The notes under the pieces are model-generated. The model was not told the origin of the DNA and made no database searches. It worked only from the letters and a program-made list of their open reading frames with translations. The translations under genes were made by a program, and so were the position numbers. Shown here piece after piece: positions 55,565-64,000 of a stretch of 64,000 bases of DNA. Source of the DNA: [Clostridium] scindens ATCC 35704. GTDB taxonomy: Bacteria > Bacillota > Clostridia > Lachnospirales > Lachnospiraceae. The first letter of the stretch is position 1; each line of letters opens with the position of its first letter. The DNA is taken from assembly GCF_004295125.1 (NCBI RefSeq), contig NZ_CP036170.1, positions 368,501 through 432,500 of the forward strand, given 5' to 3'.

Positions 55565-56971
55565 TTATTCCTTAACTGCTTTGTAATTTCCGATTCCGAT
55601 TGCCGCAAAAAGAATGCAGATGATAGGTGCGGCATAGCCGATTATGTACCACGGGATATAGGAAGAAACGGCAATTCCAAGTGTGGCGGATACATAGAGT
55701 CCGCCAGATCCCCAGGGAACCATAGGCGCAAAAAGTACGGCATTTCCAACATTTCGACACAGAACATTTCTGTTCAGACCCAGATCATCATAGGCGGTGT
55801 CAAGAGCTTTAGATGGCAAAGTCATAGCCAAATATGGGTCAGCGGCAAAATAGCTGAAAATAAAGGTCAGTACATTCGTAAGAGCCACAAGTGGAGTTAC
55901 TTTTTTGATTAGTGGTGATATGTGACCTAAAATAACAGGAATGATACCGATTCTTCGGAGAACTCCAGCCATCCACATAGAGAAAATCATCAGAGCCACG
56001 GTGCTCATCATATTGTTCATGCCTCCGCGAGTAATAATTGCATCTACATCTTTTACACCCGTATTTCCTACATATCCATTCATCAGATATCCAAGTGCGC
56101 AAGAGAGGCTTTCGTGTTGGAATATGATTGCTACAATAATTCCAGTCACTGCCGCCACAATCATTGTAGGAATGGCAGGCAGCTTAATGGCAATCATAAT
56201 AAATAGTATAATAATCGGAATCAGGAGAAGAGGTGTCAGATGAAACCCTTTTTCCAGTCCGGCCAATGTTGATTCAATCTGAGAGGAACTGGACGCGTTG
56301 GAACCAGAATAGCGAAGCCCTATAATAATGTAGGCAACAAAACTGATTAAAAGCGCCGGAATATTGGTGCACAGCATTCCTCTGACTCCATTGTAGAGTC
56401 CTGCTCCGGACACTGCTGTTGCAAAATTACATCCATCGGACATAGGAGACTGGGTGTCACCGAAAAATGCACCACAGCAAATAGCGCCTACAACGATAGG
56501 AGCCGGAATACCCATAGATACACCAATTCCCAGAAATGCAACTCCCACAGTTCCAACGGTTGTCCAGGAACTACCAGTCAAAGTACTCATAATAGCACAA
56601 AGGATCACAGTAAAGGGAAGAATAAAGGACGGTGAAAATATTTTTAGACCGGCCCATATAACATAAGGAACTGTACCGCACGCAACCCAGGCTCCAACAA
56701 CCATACCAATGGTCATAACAATAATAATAGCTTCCAGGCTGCTGGCGATGGATTCAAAAGCTTTGTCCATCATATCTTTCCACGAAATCTTCAGATATAA
56801 TCCATAAAAAGATAAAAGAAATGCACATGCTAAAATCGGAATGTGTGGCGATAATTGGAGTACAAGGATTCCAACCATCAGTACGATTACAGCAAGTACA
56901 AGGATCAGAATCGACATGCCTAATGTAGGCTGTTTTTCTTTTGATTGTTCTTTTCTCTCAATCTCACTCAT
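55565..56971 (-). CDS. NhaC-family Na+/H+-type antiporter, first copy
   Basis: 468 residues, first gene of the operon. The same landmarks: IMSTLTGSSWTTVGTVGVAF, GAICCGAFFGDTQSPMSDG, FIFSYFAADPYLAMTLPS and MVPWGSGGLYVSATLGIA. The two paralogues may form a pair handling different ions or a substrate/product exchange. The promoter at 57049-57077 lies 78 bases upstream. Confidence 0.9.
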   Translation of the reverse strand: MSEIERKEQSKEKQPTLGMSILILVLAVIVLMVGILVLQLSPHIPILACAFLLSFYGLYLKISWKDMMDKAFESIASSLEAIIIVMTIGMVVGAWVACGTVPYVIWAGLKIFSPSFILPFTVILCAIMSTLTGSSWTTVGTVGVAFLGIGVSMGIPAPIVVGAICCGAFFGDTQSPMSDGCNFATAVSGAGLYNGVRGMLCTNIPALLISFVAYIIIGLRYSGSNASSSSQIESTLAGLEKGFHLTPLLLIPIIILFIMIAIKLPAIPTMIVAAVTGIIVAIIFQHESLSCALGYLMNGYVGNTGVKDVDAIITRGGMNNMMSTVALMIFSMWMAGVLRRIGIIPVILGHISPLIKKVTPLVALTNVLTFIFSYFAADPYLAMTLPSKALDTAYDDLGLNRNVLCRNVGNAVLFAPMVPWGSGGLYVSATLGIAVSSYIPWYIIGYAAPIICILFAAIGIGNYKAVKE

Positions 56972-57048
56972 AAAAAAACCCCCTGTTTAAATTTTTATAA
57001 AAATAACCATAAAACATAAATCGCGATGTTAATGTTTTAACAATTCTT

Positions 57049-57077
57049 ATTATAAATTTCAACACACTTAAATTCAA
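57049..57077 (-). promoter_or_regulatory. Promoter of the NhaC operon
   Basis: Minus strand TTGAAT, 17-base spacer, TATAAT, followed by a leader of about 70 bases to the first NhaC gene. Confidence 0.75.
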
Positions 57078-57142
57078 TGTCTGAAACCTTATTTGTTATA
57101 TCAATTTTGTTCTACTAATTTGGAGAAAAAAGACAAAAAAAC

Positions 57143-57194
57143 AAGTGCTAAGTGATGTAAAAACAAAGACATATTTCATCACCACTTAGCACTT
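57143..57194 (-). terminator. Terminator of the LysR gene
   Basis: Perfect 12-base arms AAGTGCTAAGTG (57143-57154) and CACTTAGCACTT (57183-57194), with GATG/CATC extending the stem, followed on the minus strand by GTTTTTTTG. It separates the LysR transcript from the NhaC promoter. Confidence 0.85.
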
Positions 57195-57274
57195 ATCCTT
57201 AGAAAGAACAGAGTCTTAGAGAAGCTGACTTTGGTATAAGGAATTCCAGATACAAAAGCAGATATAAAGAAAAA

Positions 57275-58186
57275 CTATAGCAGGCTGTCAAGATTCTCTC
57301 TTACAATTCGAATAAATAGGTTGGCAGTTTGGCTTAAAGTATGATTCTTAAGAAAAACCATTCCCACTGTGATTTCTTCATCTGTTTTAAAAGGGATTGC
57401 GACGATATCTTCGCCCTGAAGGTCTTTGTCAATCATTTTAGTACAGGTTGTAAAACCATTCAGAGTATGAATCAGATAAAACAAAGTACTGCGGTCGCTG
57501 ACCCGGATGTTTTTCCTATGGTCAAGTATATCCAAAGTTTCTTCAGAAAAATATCTGGAATTAAATTCTCCCTTTCCAAAAGAAAGAAAAATATAAGGTC
57601 GAAGATCCCGGAATTGAATCTCTTTTTTAGAGGCCAGGGGATGATTTTTGCCCACAAGAATATAGGAGGAAACTGAAAAAAGCTCTGTAAAGACAAGGTT
57701 GGCTTCTCTCAAATGACGCTGTATCGTGGGCTTATTAAAAGGATTCATGTACAAAATACCAATTTCACTTTTATAGCATTTTACATCATTAATCACTTCT
57801 GAAACCGTTGTTTCCCGGAATATAAAATCAAATTCCTCCGGATTTAGTTCCTGCACAAGCTGTGAAAAGGCATTCACAGCAAACGTATAATGCTGTGTGG
57901 AAATACCGAACGTTTTCTTTTCAGAAGAAGAAGTGCCAAGATACTGCTGTTCCAGCATCTTTTCCTGCTCTACAATCTGGGCTGCATAGCCGAGAAATTC
58001 TTTCCCTTTCGGGGACACACTAATTCCCTTATTTGTGCGAATGAAGATATCGAAATTAAGCTCATTTTCCAACTCCCGGATTGCATTTGACAGGCTGGGC
58101 TGAGAAATATAAAGACTCTTGGCCGCAGCATTCATGGAACCTCTTTTTGCTATTTCTATGGCGTATTTTAACTGTTGTAATGTCAC
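57275..58186 (-). CDS. LysR-family regulator upstream of the NhaC operon
   Basis: 303 residues. HTH in MTLQQLKYAIEIAKRGSMNA, LYISQPSLSNAIRELENELN; effector domain with TTVSEVINDVKCYKSEIGIL and VGKNHPLASKKEIQFRDLRP. It is transcribed in the same direction as the NhaC genes but ended by its own terminator, so it is likely a separately made activator of that operon. A coinducer should be the operon's substrate. Confidence 0.9.
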   Translation of the reverse strand: MTLQQLKYAIEIAKRGSMNAAAKSLYISQPSLSNAIRELENELNFDIFIRTNKGISVSPKGKEFLGYAAQIVEQEKMLEQQYLGTSSSEKKTFGISTQHYTFAVNAFSQLVQELNPEEFDFIFRETTVSEVINDVKCYKSEIGILYMNPFNKPTIQRHLREANLVFTELFSVSSYILVGKNHPLASKKEIQFRDLRPYIFLSFGKGEFNSRYFSEETLDILDHRKNIRVSDRSTLFYLIHTLNGFTTCTKMIDKDLQGEDIVAIPFKTDEEITVGMVFLKNHTLSQTANLFIRIVRENLDSLL

Positions 58187-58438
58187 TGTTTCCCCCTCCG
58201 TTTGATGATTATAAATTCTCGGAATTCTCAGCCCTTATTTTTCAAAGCTTCCCATCCCTTTCTTCAGAAAAACAGCATAGATTTTCGAGTATCTTTTTAT
58301 AACTATCACGAACCGTCAATATATCCCTGTTTATAAGGGTTTGACGGTCTTTCTTCATATTCATGTTACAGGTACACTGCGCAACTGAACCTAACTACGC
58401 ATATTTCCGCCGTAAAACGTTGTATAAATCGTTGTAAA

Positions 58439-58850
58439 TTACGCTATCAGACTTCGCATTTCTCTGTTTGCTCCTGCCTCTGACGCATGGGCGTATAAGT
58501 CCAGCGTTATCGTTATGCTTGCGTGTCCCATGATATACTGTAAATTCTTCGGGTTCATGTTCTTCCGTGCAAGCGGTGTACAGAACGTATGTCTTAGGCT
58601 ACGGGGCATTATCTTCGGCAACGGCGTTTTCTCATGGTTCTTGTTGTACTTCTTCAAAACACCGTCCAGCACCGATTTATAATTGCTTTCCTGCATAGGG
58701 CGCCGTTGGGACTGATGAACAGAAAATTACGGTACCCGTCTATCTCTTTGAACGTTGGCTTCTGCTTCCTTTTCAGCACCCGTCGAAAGGCTTTCTCTGT
58801 TTCCTCGCTCATAGGCACGTTGCGGAAATCGCTCTTACCGTGGGCGGATC
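58439..58850 (-). pseudogene. Tyrosine recombinase C-terminal remnant, frameshifted
   Basis: 58439-58696 encodes the catalytic end: RSLRHTFCTPLARKNMNPKN (HxxR) and MGHASITITLDLYAHASEAG (GHxxI...Y). Upstream, in another frame, FRNVPMSEETEKAFRRVLKR, KQKPTFKEIDGYRNFLFISP continues the same protein, so one base is missing near 58705. The N-terminal half is absent. A relic of a Tn916-like or phage-like integrase. Confidence 0.8.
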
Positions 58851-58926
58851 ACTCCGTTAGTTTGCGAGATTTTGAGTTTATCTTCCACATAAACTGGATT
58901 TGTATTCTAATTCAAGTATAAAATCA

Positions 58927-59340
58927 TTACTTCCTGTTGGGCTTTCTTTTTATTTCCAGCAGTTTAACGAAATCACCAAACAAGGTTGTATCCGTTGGCT
59001 CAAACATCAGCCATTTTCCGTCATGATAGGTTTTAGTTTCATCATAAATTTTTTGAACTTCTTTTGAATAATTATTTCTATCTGTTTCGAATTTTAATCT
59101 TTCATCTTTCCCTAAGATAATCATAAATCCTACGCAGTTTTCTCTTGCGTACAATGTACAAAGCGTTTTTCCGCCTCGACGGTACTTATACTCATAAGTC
59201 CACGCTTTACCACCTTTGTTCCACAAGCATTCCATTTCATATTTTTCATCAATTAAGGTACACAGTTTATTCCATATATCATATAATGATTGTCCGACTA
59301 AAGCAGTCATTTCCTCTGCCTTAGGTATTTTATCTAGCAT
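58927..59340 (-). CDS. DUF3788-family protein
   Basis: 137 residues resembling the DUF3788 family of small cytoplasmic proteins. Notable: WNKLCTLIDEKYEMECLWNK, AWTYEYKYRRGGKTLCTLYA, CVGFMIILGKDE. No catalytic motif known; a DUF1801/YdhG-like fold related to small-molecule response has been suggested for relatives. It stands alone between two decayed mobile elements, so it may be cargo of one of them. The start has AAAGGAG upstream. Confidence 0.8.
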   Translation of the reverse strand: MLDKIPKAEEMTALVGQSLYDIWNKLCTLIDEKYEMECLWNKGGKAWTYEYKYRRGGKTLCTLYARENCVGFMIILGKDERLKFETDRNNYSKEVQKIYDETKTYHDGKWLMFEPTDTTLFGDFVKLLEIKRKPNRK

Positions 59341-59639
59341 ACTCGTTTCTCCTTTACAATTTCCGATATGTCTTTACAATCATTATATCATGCTTCTTTC
59401 AGCATTGTCATTTCTTTTCTGCTTTTGAAAAACTACTTATTAGCCTCTGTTTTGTAAAGAGTGCTGTTCAGCACCTCTCTGATAGATTTAGTGTTTATGC
59501 GGATATTCTCGATTTTTCGCCCGTTTTTATTATTGAAAATCACCCACTATTTTCGCCAAAAGGCTTGACAGATCACTCAAAATTTACGGCGAAGCCGATT
59601 GAATATATTCTATTTTCATCGACTGGAGGCGATTTTTAT

Positions 59640-60417
59640 GTTCCCTTGTAACATCGGCGGCCATGCCGCCTATCAGGATTTTGGCCTGACTGAAATTTTC
59701 CATTTCTACCCAGATCCCTTATGCTGGAACGTTATTCCAAACATGGGCCTGCTCCAAGAATTCCTTCCTGCATGCTTCGTTCCTGCCTGTTATCCATTAA
59801 ATTTAAGATTACTTCTATTACCCGCTGAGTCGCTTTACTCAAGGAAAATCCTTTGTACGCTATACTTAGCGGTTTCTCCTTTGGCGATGTTCCCGGTATT
59901 GGTACCTTTTATTCTCTCGTCTGTGGGATTCTGATTCTAATAACCAATGTTCCGATTGATAATTCAGCAAGTTTATCTTCAGGAAATCTAATATTTCCAG
60001 CCCTCTGTGTGCCGCTCCTATATCATATCCACCGTCTAAACCAATTTCCTGATATCCACATAATTGTCCTTGTTTCTATACACTTCAGAACAATCTCATT
60101 AAAAATTTCGCGGAGGATACTGGCATCCTTAAAACATCGTTTTCGGTTCTGGCTGAAAGTGGAATGATCCGGTACTCTGTGCATGAGATCAATCCCACAA
60201 AACCAACGGTAAGAAAGGTTAGGTGATACTTCCTCATCAAGCCTTCGCTCTGATTTTAGATCAATAGATTTTCTTCCTGAATTAGAATAATAAGGAGCAG
60301 CTTTTTCGTATATAAAATCAAAGTTTACACATTTTTAATCTGTCTCAGAAGATGATTCTCTGGAATCATGGAATCTATATCAAGGATTATCATTTGGATT
60401 TGTCGTTTTATTCCCAT
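59640..60417 (-). pseudogene. IS1182-type transposase, heavily decayed
   Basis: AGGAGG and ATG (60417) open MGIKRQIQMIILDIDSMIPE, NHLLRQIKNV, then a stop. Homology continues through frame changes: NFDFIYEKAAPYYSNSGRKS, LSYRWFCGIDLMHRVPDHST, FSQNRKRCFKDASILREIF, and GGYDIGAAHRGLEILDF. Little is recognisable beyond about 59950. The leader and first codons match 16.70-16.88 kb in inverted orientation. Confidence 0.78.
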
Positions 60418-60483
60418 AATAAAAAGTGACCTCCTGCAATTGATATAATAAGTATACCATACAGAAGGTCATTTTTCTTTAGT

Positions 60484-60690
60484 TTGTCAACAGGTCCCAA
60501 GTTTCACACTCTCACGGCTACTTCTGAGTACGTGGAAGAAATCAAATCCCTGCCTGTGAAACGTCAAGTTTCTGTCAGCGGAACACTGAAAAAATTAGGC
60601 GTTTCACGTTCGGGTTACAATGCATGGAAGAAACGGGTTCCTTCGGACACGTCTGTTCGTCGTGCAATGATCACCGCCTTCTTTCGGTCA
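60484..60690 (+). pseudogene. 5' fragment of an IS3-type OrfB
   Basis: VEEIKSLPVKRQVSVSGTLK, then KLGVSRSGYNAWKKRVPSD, the N-terminal part of an IS3-type OrfB integrase. The DDE domain is missing. Beyond ~60690 the frame reads unrelated sequence. Confidence 0.6.
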
Positions 60691-61160
60691 GAGTATTTTA
60701 TATTCTGCCCTTTACTAATCTCGAGAGCTCCATTCAAAAAAACGGCTGCTACTGGGCTTCCTGCACAGGGTAAAAGCCACAGGCGTATATCTCTGATGTC
60801 TCCAATCCCTTTATGAGTTCTTTCTCCTCGCCTGTTAAGGTATCCTGATCCTTGTCTTTCAGTTCTTCTAATAAATCTCTTTGAAGTTTTGACTGGATAA
60901 GTATTGGTATCTTTAATGTACGTTCAATCTACCCGTTAGCATTTTTATGAAAATCAAACGTTTCCTCCGCATCTGTTACATTCAGCCAGTGAGATTCATG
61001 TCTCTACATATTTTTTTACATTCTCTGCCGCATCCAATCAGGTGGAATGGATAGATATACCAATGAGCATAAATATCGTCATTATCGCCTTTTTTATTTA
61101 GCATTAGTAAATCAATTGTATATGAATAATTTCACTAACATTTTAATTTATTTTATACAA
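60691..61160. other. Gene fragments next to the rRNA operon; no intact gene
   Basis: A minus-strand open stretch (about 60740-60920) reads SKLQRDLLEELKDKDQDTLT, then IKGLETSEIYACGFYPVQEA before a stop, clearly once coding but not recognised. The remainder up to the tRNA-Asn terminator shows nothing further. Confidence 0.4.
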
Positions 61161-61161
61161 C

Positions 61162-61192
61162 AAAAAAGCCCGCAAACACTAGTTTTACGGAC
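61162..61192 (-). terminator. Terminator of the rRNA/tRNA-Asn transcript
   Basis: GTCCGTAAAAC/GTTTGCGGGC (with two G-U pairs) and a T-run on the minus strand, just after tRNA-Asn. Confidence 0.7.
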
Positions 61193-61200
61193 TTTTCAAA

Positions 61201-61272
61201 CTCCCCGAGTTGGGCTCGAACCAACGACCCTTCGGTTAACAGCCGAATGCTCTACCACTGAGCTATCGAGGA
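61201..61272 (-). tRNA. tRNA-Asn (anticodon GTT)
   Basis: Acceptor TCCTCGA/TCGGGGA, anticodon loop CTGTTAA, T arm TGGTTCGAGCCCA, discriminator G, no encoded CCA. It lies about 150 bases after the 23S rRNA 3' end on the same strand, so it is probably cotranscribed with the rRNA. Confidence 0.95.
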
Positions 61273-61420
61273 TCATGCTATCTGTAATGAAAGAAAAACA
61301 CCGGCCTCCACACTTTAGTATGGCCTCCTGGTGCCCTATATATACCTTCAAAACCGCATACGGGAAATACTTCCATCCAAAACTCCAACTCCGAGTCTTT
61401 TTCTGCCTTCCAGCCTCTCT

Positions 61421-64000
<2,580 letters not shown>

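Noticed and set aside
54144..56971. Tandem NhaC genes as a recent duplication or assembly artefact
   Set aside because: The two proteins share family motifs but differ throughout, so they are old paralogues.
59638..59934. Plus-strand frame with a good ribosome-site-like GGAGGCG
   Set aside because: It lies antisense to the decayed IS1182-type transposase and shows no protein features; the GGAGG match is probably chance.

Overview
The window looks like a chromosome segment of a gut Lachnospiraceae-type anaerobe (Clostridium cluster XIVa; species not assignable by eye). Supporting this are oxygen-sensitive enzymes (aldehyde:ferredoxin oxidoreductase, polyferredoxin, several radical SAM proteins including an anaerobic sulfatase-maturating enzyme), a LarB/LarE nickel-pincer cofactor pair, ECF, GPH and RbsABC-type sugar uptake, NhaC antiporters, Tn916-type and ISLre2/IS91/IS1182-type mobile DNA, tRNAs without encoded CCA, and Firmicutes-type ribosome binding sites.

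Layout. 1-8.7 kb is mostly backbone: AOR (cut by the window edge) with its ferredoxin, tRNA-Arg, a cold-shock gene, a vitamin B6 kinase/ECF transporter/radical SAM/pseudouridine synthase run, tRNA-Ser between two copies of a promoter-like module, larB-larE and a small XRE regulator. 8.7-16.8 kb is a sulfated-substrate locus: GPH symporter and sulfatase, an AraC regulator, the sulfatase-maturating radical SAM enzyme, two half-size CHR transporters that might move the released sulfate, and a LysR regulator whose 3' end runs into an IS1182-type remnant. 17-21 kb holds an IS91-type element and a decayed 2.5-kb integrative island (MerR/TipA-like regulator plus frameshifted integrase) bounded by 24-bp repeats of the tRNA-Leu 3' end. 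A six-gene tRNA operon follows (21.1-21.7 kb).

21.9-26 kb contains two broken transposase genes and the 3' tail of deoC. 25.9-36.9 kb is a pentose locus: RbsABC importer, FucU/RbsD mutarotase, a large cupin-type sugar isomerase candidate, FGGY kinase, UlaE-like 3-epimerase, Gfo/Idh/MocA dehydrogenase and AraD/UlaF-like 4-epimerase, with a divergent LacI regulator and a palindromic operator over the likely start site. Together these would take L-xylulose (or its aldose) through L-xylulose-5-P and L-ribulose-5-P to D-xylulose-5-P.

37-39.5 kb is scarred by a Tn916-type remnant that has cost kdgK its 5' part and ybaK its 3' end. 39.5-48.5 kb has an ArsR/ArsP-like pair, an intact ABC/FtsX exporter, and a divergent two-component/ABC cluster ruined by deletions but still carrying a repeated response-regulator box. 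49-51.7 kb encodes a TDT transporter, a C_GCAxxG_C_C redox protein and a LysR regulator. 52-58.2 kb is a compact operon of unknown purpose: two NhaC antiporters, a mutase-barrel-like protein and an SDR dehydrogenase, behind a LysR gene. 58.4-61 kb is a graveyard of integrase and transposase pieces next to tRNA-Asn and the 3' ~2.6 kb of a 23S rRNA gene, with no 5S gene between them. The best candidates for undescribed biology are the pentose locus, the NhaC/mutase-like/SDR operon, the sulfatase-CHR pairing and the duplicated promoter module with its possible small RNA.
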